Numbered from the stretch's first letter, positions 1 to 6,931 are shown. The stretch is DNA of 7,072 bases from Collinsella sp. AF23-4AC (GCF_003462685.1 NZ_QRVE01000031.1:1-7072); one strand, 5' to 3'. A program made the numbers and translations. Notes: a model not told the origin generated them from the sequence alone.

Positions 1-2
1 CA

Positions 3-25
3 GGAGGCCACTTAATGTGGCCTCC
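3..25 (-). terminator. Hairpin after the operon, likely intrinsic terminator
   Basis: A perfect 9-bp inverted repeat (GGAGGCCAC at 3-11 and GTGGCCTCC at 17-25) encloses a 5-nt loop, TTAAT. It lies about 80 nt past the stop codon of the last operon gene. Whether a U-run follows on the minus strand cannot be seen, because only two bases remain before the window edge. On the plus strand no T-run follows, so a minus-strand terminator is the better reading. It shares its GGAGGCC/GGCCTCC arms with the hairpin at the other edge of the window. Confidence 0.6.
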
Positions 26-104
26 GTCGTGAGCAGGACTGTAGAGCAGGAAAGTTCATATGGGGCCGCCGGGCCGGTCAGGGCCGGGGACCGCACCCGT
101 ACGA
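26..104. other. 3' untranslated stretch between the tsaB-rimI-tsaD stop and the hairpin
   Basis: No gene is supported here. The part next to the stop codon is very GC-rich and contains a short direct repeat, GGGCCGG at 71-77 and 81-87. The nested GGCC palindromes could pair weakly but form no convincing stem with a T-run. It most likely is the 3' end of the operon transcript. Confidence 0.5.
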
Positions 105-2489
105 CTACAGCGTCATGTTTGGATCGGCGTCGACGTCGAACGACGAGATTTCACCTCGGTCGAATTTGCGGCGGGCGACCTCCGCGATCATGGCTGCGTT
201 ATCGGTACAGGCAGACAAGGGCGGCACCGTTACGCGGATCCCCTGACGCCCAAGCTTTTTGATCATCATCTCGCGCAGATGCGGGTTGGCCGAGACGCCG
301 CCACCGATGCAGTATTCCTTGCATCCGGTAGCGTGCAGTGCGTTTTTGGCCTTCTTGTACTGCACGTCAAAGACAGCTGCCTCAAACGAAGCCGCCAGAT
401 CGGGCAGGTGAATCGTGCGCCCGGCCTTGGTCTCCTGTTCAATGTAGAGCGTCACGGCCGTTTTAAGCCCCGAAAGCGAGAAACGATAGTCTCCCCTGCT
501 GTTAAGCGCGCGGGGAAAATCGATCGCCTTGGGGTTGCCCGTCTCGGCCAGCTTGGAGATGATGGGGCCACCGGGATAGCCCAGACCCAACGCCTTGGCC
601 ACCTTGTCGAAGGCCTCGCCCACAGCATCGTCGAGTGTCTCACCAAGTACCTCGTAGTCGCCCCATGCCTTGACGTGAACAAGCATGGTATGACCGCCCG
701 AGACGAGCGTGAAGATAAACGGCGGCTTGAGATCGGGCTGCGCTAGCAGGTTGGCAAACAGGTGCCCCTCCAGATGGTTGACGCATACGAGCGGCTTACC
801 GGCAGCGTAGGCAAAGCCTTTGGCAAAGGCAACGCCCACCACAAGGGCGCCCACCAGGCCCGGACCCTGTGTCACGCCCACGGCGGCAAGCTCGCTGGGA
901 GCAATGGCTCCACCCTCAAGACCAAGCGATGCTGCGGCATCCTCGAGCGCCGCATCCACGACACTCACAATCACCTCAACGTGTTTGCGCGAGGCGATCT
1001 CGGGCACCACGCCGCCAAAGCGGGCGTGAAAATCAATCTGTGTCGACACCTGGTTGGCCACCATATTGCCATCCGCGTCGATAATCGCCACGGCCGTCTC
1101 GTCGCAGGAACTCTCGATAGCGAGCACTAGGCGACGTCGTTCAATTTCGGCACGCTCCCCCTCGGAGCGCCCGGGCGCAGGCAGCGGCCATACGCGCTGC
1201 TCAGCTGCCGTCGGCTCGGGCGAAGCATTGTCGACCGGAAGCACCAGGGGCAGCGGAGCCGTCATGACGATGGCATCCTTGCCGGCACCATAGTAGCCGC
1301 GGCGCCGTCCTGCCTCGGTAAAGCCCAGAGCGTTATAAAGCGCGATCGCTCCCTCGTTGCCATCCTCGACCTCAAGCGAAGCCGTGGTGCAGCCGAGCAT
1401 CTGGGCATCATAGCTCACATGCGACAGCAGGTTGCGGGCAATGCCCTCACGGCGATGTGCCGGGTCGACGGCGACATCCAGAATCTGCACATCACCGTCC
1501 ACGACCATACCGCCGGCAAGGCCCAGCAGCTTGCCGTCGTCGTGTGCTACCCACCAACTACGCGGCGCAGCGACGTCCTCGCCCAGTTCGGACAGGAACA
1601 TGCCCGGCGTCCACGCCTCGTGTCCGGCACCTTCAAAGCAGGCAGCCTCCAGCGCGCTCGCGCCCTCGGCATCCGCCGCACCCATGGGACGGAACTGCAG
1701 ATGACGACCGGCGAGCTCATCGGCAACGCCCGTAATTTCGCTGTGCGCACTCTCGGCAAGGCCAAGACGCTTGCGCTCGTTTTCCTCGGCATCCGAAAGG
1801 CGCGTGTAAATCGGCAGGACGCGAGCCGGATCACCGTCACCCGCAGCGTGCGCGAGCAGCAAGCCCTCGCCCGAAGGCCACCACAGGTCGTGCTCCACGC
1901 AGCGGGCGGTCTCGTCCTCACCCAGCAGCTTGCCATAGCGCACGAGACCGTCACCGGTCAGCTGAACCTGGTCCCAGTCCGCTGCTTGGCGCCACTCATC
2001 GAGCGCCACGGCGGCCTTGACCACGTGCTCGCGCTCAAATTGACGCTCGGGACCCTCATCGACCAGCATATACAGCGCCGGATATACCTCACCGCGCATA
2101 GCATCGGCCAAGATACCAAGCTTGCCGCGCACACCAGCCTTCCACGCCGTCCAAGCGCAAGCGTCGAGCGTCGACACGCCCAGCAGCGGAACATTGGCAC
2201 CACGCGCGAGGCCCTTGGCAGTGGAGATGCCGATGCGCACACCCGTAAACGACCCCGGGCCGCGGCCGACCACGTAGCAACCAACATCGCTGCGATCCAG
2301 ACCGGCTTGAGCCAGCACGCCATCAACGGTATTCACGAGCTCAACGTTGGCGTGACGGCGACACATGTGATCGCCACTCACGAGCTTCGTCTCGCCCGTC
2401 TGCCCATCAATCCAGCTTGCCGCGCAGGCAAGCATGTCGGTCGAGGTATCGAGCGCCACCACCAGCGCGTTGTCGTTATGCAAGCTCAT
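105..2489 (-). CDS. TsaB-RimI-TsaD fusion: tRNA t6A37 synthesis and S18 N-acetyltransferase
   Basis: This 794-residue protein joins three usually separate proteins in one frame. TsaB (about 1-245) shows ALDTST at 12-17 and GRGPGSFTGVRIG at 75-87, the ASKHA-fold partner of TsaD. A GNAT domain (about 263-411) matches RimI, which acetylates the N-terminus of ribosomal protein S18: it has the acetyl-CoA loop RREGIA at 346-351, LEVEDGN at 372-378 and a YY pair at 399-400. After a Pro/Glu/Ala-rich linker (412-452), full-length TsaD (453-794) shows AIESSCDET at 457-465, the metal motif HLEGH (His572, His576), GEAFDKVAKALGL at 624-636, FSLSGLKTA at 670-678, GGGVSANPHL at 729-738 and Asp763 in CTDNAAM. 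TsaD transfers threonylcarbamoyl from TC-AMP to A37 of tRNA in the cytoplasm. The ATG at 2489 is chosen: it follows a modest AAGG (9-nt spacer) and overlaps the end of tsaE by 14 nt, suggesting coupled translation. No internal start with a good ribosome site was seen before RimI or TsaD. All key residues that I can judge are present. Confidence 0.95.
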   Translation of the reverse strand: MSLHNDNALVVALDTSTDMLACAASWIDGQTGETKLVSGDHMCRRHANVELVNTVDGVLAQAGLDRSDVGCYVVGRGPGSFTGVRIGISTAKGLARGANVPLLGVSTLDACAWTAWKAGVRGKLGILADAMRGEVYPALYMLVDEGPERQFEREHVVKAAVALDEWRQAADWDQVQLTGDGLVRYGKLLGEDETARCVEHDLWWPSGEGLLLAHAAGDGDPARVLPIYTRLSDAEENERKRLGLAESAHSEITGVADELAGRHLQFRPMGAADAEGASALEAACFEGAGHEAWTPGMFLSELGEDVAAPRSWWVAHDDGKLLGLAGGMVVDGDVQILDVAVDPAHRREGIARNLLSHVSYDAQMLGCTTASLEVEDGNEGAIALYNALGFTEAGRRRGYYGAGKDAIVMTAPLPLVLPVDNASPEPTAAEQRVWPLPAPGRSEGERAEIERRRLVLAIESSCDETAVAIIDADGNMVANQVSTQIDFHARFGGVVPEIASRKHVEVIVSVVDAALEDAAASLGLEGGAIAPSELAAVGVTQGPGLVGALVVGVAFAKGFAYAAGKPLVCVNHLEGHLFANLLAQPDLKPPFIFTLVSGGHTMLVHVKAWGDYEVLGETLDDAVGEAFDKVAKALGLGYPGGPIISKLAETGNPKAIDFPRALNSRGDYRFSLSGLKTAVTLYIEQETKAGRTIHLPDLAASFEAAVFDVQYKKAKNALHATGCKEYCIGGGVSANPHLREMMIKKLGRQGIRVTVPPLSACTDNAAMIAEVARRKFDRGEISSFDVDADPNMTL

Positions 2490-2982
2490 CTTGTACAGCC
2501 TTATCAATCAAATGGAAAAGCTCCATTGCGCGGTCACCGTGTGCCTCGAGCGTTATCGTTCGCACATCGCTGTCGCCCTCATCACGCTTGAGCGTCACCG
2601 AAAGATACTCATCCGTCAGCTCGTCCTGGAATTGTTCGCCCCATTCCAGCAGGCAAGCACCCTCATAGCCCAACACATCGAAAATGCCCGTATCCTCGAG
2701 CTCATAGGCATACTCCAGGCGGTATAGATCAAAGTGAAACAGCGGAATACGACCTTGATCGTGAACGGCCATGAGCGCGAACGTAGGGCTCGTAACCATA
2801 TGCCCATCGCCCAGCCCGCGCGAGACGCCCTTGGTAAAGTGAGTTTTGCCCACTCCCAGGCCACCAGTCAGGATGAGCACATCGCCGTCCTCAAGGCACG
2901 GTGCAATTAGCTCGCCAAAGTACTCCGTATCGGCAGCGCAAGTCGTTTTGTAAGTACCTACCCCCAGGCGCTCCAGGGACAT
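2476..2982 (-). CDS. tsaE: TsaE, ATPase of the tRNA t6A37 threonylcarbamoylation complex
   Basis: This 168-residue cytoplasmic P-loop protein is the bacterial-specific partner of TsaB-TsaD; its ATP hydrolysis is needed for repeated rounds of t6A formation. The Walker A loop GGLGVGKT is at 40-47, followed by the family motif TSPTF at 64-68, FHFDLYRL at 82-89 and LLEWGE at 111-116. The length is close to the family norm of about 150-170 residues, with a slightly longer acidic C-terminus. The start ATG has an ideal AGGAG with a 5-nt spacer (2988-2992) and begins 12 nt after the glycosylase stop. Its end overlaps the start of the TsaB-RimI-TsaD gene, so the t6A partners are made from adjacent cistrons. 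The assignment is secure; no missing residue was noticed. Confidence 0.95.
   Translation of the reverse strand: MSLERLGVGTYKTTCAADTEYFGELIAPCLEDGDVLILTGGLGVGKTHFTKGVSRGLGDGHMVTSPTFALMAVHDQGRIPLFHFDLYRLEYAYELEDTGIFDVLGYEGACLLEWGEQFQDELTDEYLSVTLKRDEGDSDVRTITLEAHGDRAMELFHLIDKAVQDELA
2499..2502 (-). promoter_or_regulatory. Weak ribosome binding site deciding the fusion gene start
   Basis: AAGG lies 9 nt before the ATG at 2487-2489 and inside the last codons of tsaE. An in-frame TTG at 2505-2507 would add six residues (MIRLYK) but has no purine-rich site before it. The ATG also puts the first TsaB strand near the usual distance from the N-terminus. Confidence 0.5.
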
Positions 2983-2994
2983 ATATGCTCCTTA

Positions 2995-3615
2995 TTATTC
3001 CGAGGCGTCCTCTGGTGCGGGATGTCGCTCCAGATAGTCGCCCAGCATCTTAAAGTCTTCCTCCAGCAGCTCCTGCCACGCCGGATTGCGTAGCGCTGCT
3101 GCCGGATGGAACGTGGGCATTACTACAAAATGCCCCATCTGGTGGAACCTGCCGCGCAGCTTAGTAATGCCGATCTCGGTCTTAAGCACAAAGTGCGTCG
3201 CGGGATTGCCGAGCGTCACAATAATATCGGGCCAGATGCTTCGAATCTGCTCACGCAAAAACGGCGAGCAAGCCAGCACTTCCTCGGGACGCGGATTGCG
3301 GTTTCCCGGCGGGCGGCACTTAAGCACGTTGGCAATGTAGACGTCTTCGCGTTTGAGCCCCGCCAGCGACAAAATGCCGTTGAGGTCCTCGCCTGCCGCT
3401 CCCACAAAGGGCTCACCCTGCAAATCCTCATTGCGGCCCGGCGCCTCGCCAATAAACATCACGCGAGCGCGGGGGTTTCCCACGCCAAACACGATGTTAT
3501 GGCGCGACTGGTAAAGCTGGCAAAGGTGGCAATCGCCCAGAACGGCCTCGATCTCCTCGAGTGCGACCTCACGCGGCGCCTGATGGCTATGGCCGGGAAT
3601 GTGCATGACGCCCAT
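2995..3615 (-). CDS. udg: Family 4 uracil-DNA glycosylase with a [4Fe-4S] cluster
   Basis: This 206-residue enzyme removes uracil from DNA (from cytosine deamination or dUTP incorporation) and starts base-excision repair. Four cysteines, Cys29, Cys32, Cys100 and Cys116, keep the spacing of family-4 cluster ligands (CX2C, then a later pair 16 apart). The active-site block GEAPGRNED is at 57-65, followed by GEPFVGAAG at 67-75, and the second motif FHPAAALRNP is at 169-178. The reading frame is open further upstream to 3663, but that would overlap the end of alr and give an unrelated Arg/Gly-rich leader. The ATG at 3615 has AGGAG with a 5-nt spacer, so it is preferred. It starts 8 nt after alr. 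It sits between alr and tsaE, genes with which it shares no pathway. A DNA polymerase-related glycosylase of this superfamily is the only real alternative. Confidence 0.93.
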   Translation of the reverse strand: MGVMHIPGHSHQAPREVALEEIEAVLGDCHLCQLYQSRHNIVFGVGNPRARVMFIGEAPGRNEDLQGEPFVGAAGEDLNGILSLAGLKREDVYIANVLKCRPPGNRNPRPEEVLACSPFLREQIRSIWPDIIVTLGNPATHFVLKTEIGITKLRGRFHQMGHFVVMPTFHPAAALRNPAWQELLEEDFKMLGDYLERHPAPEDASE

Positions 3616-3620
3616 AGCGG

Positions 3621-3625
3621 CTCCT
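3621..3625 (-). promoter_or_regulatory. Ribosome binding site deciding the glycosylase start
   Basis: AGGAG overlaps the TAG stop codon of alr (3624-3626) and sits 5 nt before the ATG at 3613-3615. This supports that ATG over the longer upstream frame and over the next ATG at 3604-3606. Confidence 0.75.
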
Positions 3626-4769
3626 ACACGTAGACCTTGTCGAGACGCATGCCAAAGCCGCAAGCGACCTCGTAGTTAATCGTGCCGCGTAGGCGCGCCA
3701 TCTCATCCATGGTAATCTCGGCATCTCCATCGCGGCCGACAATGATCATCTCGTCACCATACTCGGCCTCGGGAATCTCATGCGCCGGGTTGGACTGAAT
3801 GGCGACCATAAACTGGTCCATGCAGATATTGCCCACCTGACGCACACGCTCGCCGCGATACAGCACGTCCATACGATTGGAAAGCGTACGCGAAAGGCCA
3901 TCGGCATAACCGATCGGAAGGGTGCAGATCTGAACGCGCGTGCGCGGTACGCGGTAGGTAAAGCCGTAGCCCACGCCCTCGCCCATCGCAGGATGCGCCA
4001 CGCGCGTCACACGCGCGTGGACGCTCATGACGGGATCAAGCTGCATCACACGACCACTCAGCTCACATGGCTGCAGACCATACAAACCGATGCCGGCACG
4101 AATCATGTCAAAGTGCATTGAAGAATCGAGCATCGAGGACGGCGTATTGGCACAATGCACGATACCGCATTCAAAACCTGCGTCCTTAATGGCCTGAACG
4201 GCCTCGGTAAAACGCTGGCACTGCAGCTTGTAGTCCCAACCCGAAGGTTCATCGGCCGTGGCAAAGTGCGTAAATACGCCGTCGCACTGGATGCCGCGAT
4301 GGAAACTGATGCCGCGTACAAAGTCGAGCACCTGCGTGTAGTGAACGCCGATACGATTCATGCCCGTCTCGATGGCAAGATGGTACTTGCCCACCTTGCC
4401 CGCCGCGACGGCGCATTCGCCATACGCAAGAGCAAAATCGGACGTATAGACCGAGGGCATGATATCGAACTCGAGCAATGCAGGAATAGCCTCGATAGGC
4501 GGCTCACTTAGAATCAGGATGGGTTTCGTAATCCCGCCCTGACGGAGCCCAACGCCCTCGTTGACCGTCGCCACGGCAAACATGTCGGCACCGGCCGAAT
4601 ACATGATCTTGGCACACTCAACAGCTCCATGACCATAAGCATCGGCCTTGACCACGCAGCACAGGCGCTGACGTGGATTCAGCAAGTTCTTATAGACCCT
4701 CGTGTTGCGACGGAGCGCCCCGCGGTCGATCTCGACCCAGGACCAGCGCGTCAAATCGGCTTTATTCAT
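3624..4769 (-). CDS. alr: Alanine racemase (PLP-dependent)
   Basis: This 381-residue enzyme interconverts L- and D-alanine in the cytoplasm and supplies D-Ala for peptidoglycan. The PLP-binding lysine is Lys41 in VVKADAYGHG (39-48). AIETGMNRIG (132-141) carries the arginine, Arg139, that contacts the cofactor. The second catalytic base is Tyr268 in GVGYGFTY (265-272), with PIGYADG at 285-291 and CMDQ at 317-320. Length and domain order (N-terminal TIM barrel, C-terminal beta domain) match the family. It begins 2 nt after the nnr stop with only a poor GGAT-like purine site, so translation probably depends on coupling to nnr. A 9-bp perfect inverted repeat lies within the coding sequence at 3999-4021. 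There are no signs of truncation. Confidence 0.97.
   Translation of the reverse strand: MNKADLTRWSWVEIDRGALRRNTRVYKNLLNPRQRLCCVVKADAYGHGAVECAKIMYSAGADMFAVATVNEGVGLRQGGITKPILILSEPPIEAIPALLEFDIMPSVYTSDFALAYGECAVAAGKVGKYHLAIETGMNRIGVHYTQVLDFVRGISFHRGIQCDGVFTHFATADEPSGWDYKLQCQRFTEAVQAIKDAGFECGIVHCANTPSSMLDSSMHFDMIRAGIGLYGLQPCELSGRVMQLDPVMSVHARVTRVAHPAMGEGVGYGFTYRVPRTRVQICTLPIGYADGLSRTLSNRMDVLYRGERVRQVGNICMDQFMVAIQSNPAHEIPEAEYGDEMIIVGRDGDAEITMDEMARLRGTINYEVACGFGMRLDKVYV
3999..4021. repeat. Perfect inverted repeat inside alr
   Basis: CCACGCGCG (3999-4007) and CGCGCGTGG (4013-4021) form a 9-bp all-Watson-Crick stem with the 5-nt loop TCACA. It falls in the alr codons for residues around His251-His259 (HARVTRVAH). 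No T-run follows on either strand, so it is not an intrinsic terminator. It may simply reflect the repeated ARV/TRV codons. Confidence 0.6.
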
Positions 4770-4771
4770 GA

Positions 4772-6388
4772 TTAGTCATCCGACCCTTCGTCCATGATTC
4801 CTAGATCTTCGAGCGCATCCTTTGCCGCCAGCTCCATGGCAGGACCGATCATGTCGATAAGATCGGTCGCGATAACGCTCTTCTCACCATACTCCGTCGC
4901 CGCAGCAAAACCGGCGTAGCTGTGAAGTGCGACGGCGTACGAATACAGCAGCTCCCAACGATCCATCTCGTCGCGCATGGTGGCAAGCGTGCCGGCCAAA
5001 ATACCCGCGAGAACATCACCAGAACCGGCAGTTGCCAGAGAAGCCGGACCCGAGAGTGGCAGCAGCACGCGCTCAACGCCACAGATAGCCGTCGTCGGCC
5101 CCTTTGCTATGACCACCAGATTGTCGGAGCCTGCAGCCCAGACAACCTTCTGCGCGGCTGCAATCGCGGTACCAAGGTCGTTCACCTCGTCACCGGCAAC
5201 CAGACGCGAAAGCTCACGATAGTGCGGCGTCATAACCAACGGCTGTTCGCGACGATACATCTCGGGGTTACTATCAATACCGTCAATGGCAATCTTAGCA
5301 AGGCAGTTGAGTGCATCGGCGTCCAAAATTAGCGGTACATCAAGCTCGAGCAAGCCCGAAACCACCTGCATAGCGCCAGCAGACGTCGTCATACCGGGAC
5401 CGCACAGCACGCAGCTGTACTTCTTTGCGATCTCGCACACCGTCATGCGCGCAGCGGCGCCAAAGGAGCCGCGCGAATCAGACGGAATAGCAAAGACGGG
5501 AATCGAAGGAAGTGCCATGCGAATGAGATTGGCACAGGCGTCAGGAGCCGCGACTGCCACGTAACCAGCACCCGCGCGAGCTGCAGACTTGGCCGCCATA
5601 ATGGCAGCACCAGGATATTGCGCAGATCCGGCGACAATAAGCACAGAGCCACGGGAATACTTATCGATATTCGATGGTAGCGGAGCAAAGTAATCAACTA
5701 AGTCACCGGGCTCGACAATCTCGGCGGCGTGGTCGACATCATCGATGACTTCGTCAAGACGGTCGTAAAGATTGCCGCAGATCAATTCGCCAGCATACTC
5801 AGGACCATCAGCGCTATACAGACCAATCTTGGGCGCAATCATCGTCACCGTGCGCTCGGCACGAATGCAGTCGTCATCAACAACGCCCGTCTCGGCATTC
5901 AGGCCCGAGGGGACATCAATGGATACGACACAATCGGCGCATTCATTGACCGTAGGAATCCAAATGGAGAACGGCGCACGCAGATTCCCGTGGAAACCGG
6001 TACCAAAAATGGCATCGACAACAACATCCGCCTTATCGATCAAAACCTCGAGTTCGTCACGCGAGGGGCCGACGCAAACGTGCACATCGCGGCCGGCAGT
6101 ACGGCGAGCAACATGACGTGCCAGAGCAGCAGGAATCTCATCCGGCTCAACCGGAGAAACGATATCAACGTCCACACCCTTATGGCTCAGGATATCGGCG
6201 GCAACCCAGCCGTCGCCGCCGTTATTACCAAAACCGACCAGAACGAGAACTCGATCGGGATTGAGCTTCAAGACCTCGTTGGCGGCAAACTCGCCCGCTA
6301 GCTCCATAAGCTCGGCCTTCGAAGTCCCTTCGCGTTCGATGATATCCTCGAGACGAACGACTTCTTCGGTACTCAAAACCGGTTTCAT
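4772..6388 (-). CDS. nnr: Bifunctional NAD(P)H-hydrate epimerase / ADP-dependent dehydratase
   Basis: This 538-residue protein repairs hydrated NADH and NADPH (NADHX, NADPHX). The N-terminal YjeF_N epimerase domain (about 1-215) has GFGNNGGDG at 52-60, DAIFGTGFHG at 125-134 and SIDVPSGLNAETG at 156-168. The C-terminal ribokinase-like dehydratase domain (about 240-520) has RGSVLIVAGS at 246-255, CGPGM at 329-333, LDADALN at 355-361, VIAKG at 426-430 and the nucleotide/catalytic loop TAGSGDVLAGILAG at 453-466 (Asp458). The motif that is commonly TPHPGE reads TPHYRE at 387-392, a small departure. The tail is acidic (DEGSDD). The ATG directly abuts the acpS TAG stop with no gap, and AGGAG (6394-6398, 5-nt spacer) lies in the final acpS codons, so the two genes are translationally linked. 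Product assignment is secure. Confidence 0.96.
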   Translation of the reverse strand: MKPVLSTEEVVRLEDIIEREGTSKAELMELAGEFAANEVLKLNPDRVLVLVGFGNNGGDGWVAADILSHKGVDVDIVSPVEPDEIPAALARHVARRTAGRDVHVCVGPSRDELEVLIDKADVVVDAIFGTGFHGNLRAPFSIWIPTVNECADCVVSIDVPSGLNAETGVVDDDCIRAERTVTMIAPKIGLYSADGPEYAGELICGNLYDRLDEVIDDVDHAAEIVEPGDLVDYFAPLPSNIDKYSRGSVLIVAGSAQYPGAAIMAAKSAARAGAGYVAVAAPDACANLIRMALPSIPVFAIPSDSRGSFGAAARMTVCEIAKKYSCVLCGPGMTTSAGAMQVVSGLLELDVPLILDADALNCLAKIAIDGIDSNPEMYRREQPLVMTPHYRELSRLVAGDEVNDLGTAIAAAQKVVWAAGSDNLVVIAKGPTTAICGVERVLLPLSGPASLATAGSGDVLAGILAGTLATMRDEMDRWELLYSYAVALHSYAGFAAATEYGEKSVIATDLIDMIGPAMELAAKDALEDLGIMDEGSDD

Positions 6389-6928
6389 CTATGCTCCTAG
6401 CGTATCTTGCGAAGCATCGCCCAGGTGCTCCGTCAATGCTGAATTCTGCAGCTGCTCAAGCTCATCTAAAACAGAGCGAGCCTCTTTAAATGTCTGCGCA
6501 ACGCGTTTCTTGTTGCTCACTATTTCTTCCTTAGGCTTAGGTCGAGCATCCTCGGTGATTGCAATGGCATTAGCGACAGCCAAGTCACCCGTAAGAGTAA
6601 TAGAAAGAGCGACCTCGACAACACCCAAATCCTGGGCGATTTCGAGAGCACGACCAGAAAGCAGAGCCTTCGGTTTGCCGAGTTTATCACGCGTTACCGA
6701 AACATCCTTGCGACCCACTCCTTGACTAAAACCCGTGCCGAGAGCTTTAAGCACCGCCTCACGCGAGGCAAAGCGGCTCGCATAGTGAGCAGCGGGACGC
6801 GATGATGCATCGCAATACGCACGCTCTTCTTCGGTAAACACACGCCGAGCAAACGACGGCGTCTTTTCAAGAATTGATTTCATGCGGGAAATCTCGACGA
6901 TATCAACGCCGATACCAGCTTCAGCCAT
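6389..6928 (-). CDS. acpS: Holo-[acyl carrier protein] synthase with C-terminal extension
   Basis: AcpS transfers 4'-phosphopantetheine from CoA to apo-ACP and so activates it for fatty acid synthesis. The core shows GIGVDIVEISRM at 5-16 (metal ligand Asp9), FARRVFTEEE at 26-35, and RFASREAVLKALGTG at 52-66 (Glu57, Lys61). GKP is at 84-86 and the final strand SITLTGDLAVANAIAI at 109-124. Two points are odd. First, the family usually has His within the S-x-T/S-H motif, and here that position is Leu112. Second, bacterial AcpS is usually about 120-130 residues, while this one has 179; roughly 50 extra residues (about 129-179) start Pro/Lys-rich and continue as a charged, probably helical segment with a heptad-like feel around LDELEQLQ (154-161). 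The start at 6928 follows a strong GGAGGTG; an in-frame ATG at 6940 overlaps that site and is unlikely. It is the first gene of the operon. Confidence 0.92.
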   Translation of the reverse strand: MAEAGIGVDIVEISRMKSILEKTPSFARRVFTEEERAYCDASSRPAAHYASRFASREAVLKALGTGFSQGVGRKDVSVTRDKLGKPKALLSGRALEIAQDLGVVEVALSITLTGDLAVANAIAITEDARPKPKEEIVSNKKRVAQTFKEARSVLDELEQLQNSALTEHLGDASQDTLGA

Positions 6929-6931
6929 GTT

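Noticed and set aside
62..92. GC-rich stretch with GGCC palindromes as a second terminator
   Set aside because: The possible stems are only about 4 bp and no T-run follows on either strand.
60..746. A 228-codon open frame on the plus strand with a weak AGGA before its ATG
   Set aside because: It is antisense to the TsaD domain, which has all its catalytic motifs, and its own translation resembles no family I know.
1419..2591. A 390-codon open frame on the plus strand
   Set aside because: It is exactly antisense to the TsaB and RimI domains, has no recognisable motif and has a composition (Arg/His/Ala-rich) typical of the reverse of GC-rich coding sequence.
3106..3633. A 175-codon open frame on the plus strand
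   Set aside because: It is antisense to the glycosylase, whose four cluster cysteines and active-site motifs confirm the minus-strand reading.
3616..3663. Longer N-terminus for the uracil-DNA glycosylase
   Set aside because: It would overlap alr by 40 nt and add an Arg-rich leader; the ATG at 3615 has a well placed AGGAG.
5729..6301. A 190-codon open frame on the plus strand
   Set aside because: It is antisense to the epimerase domain of nnr; no motif or ribosome site supports it.
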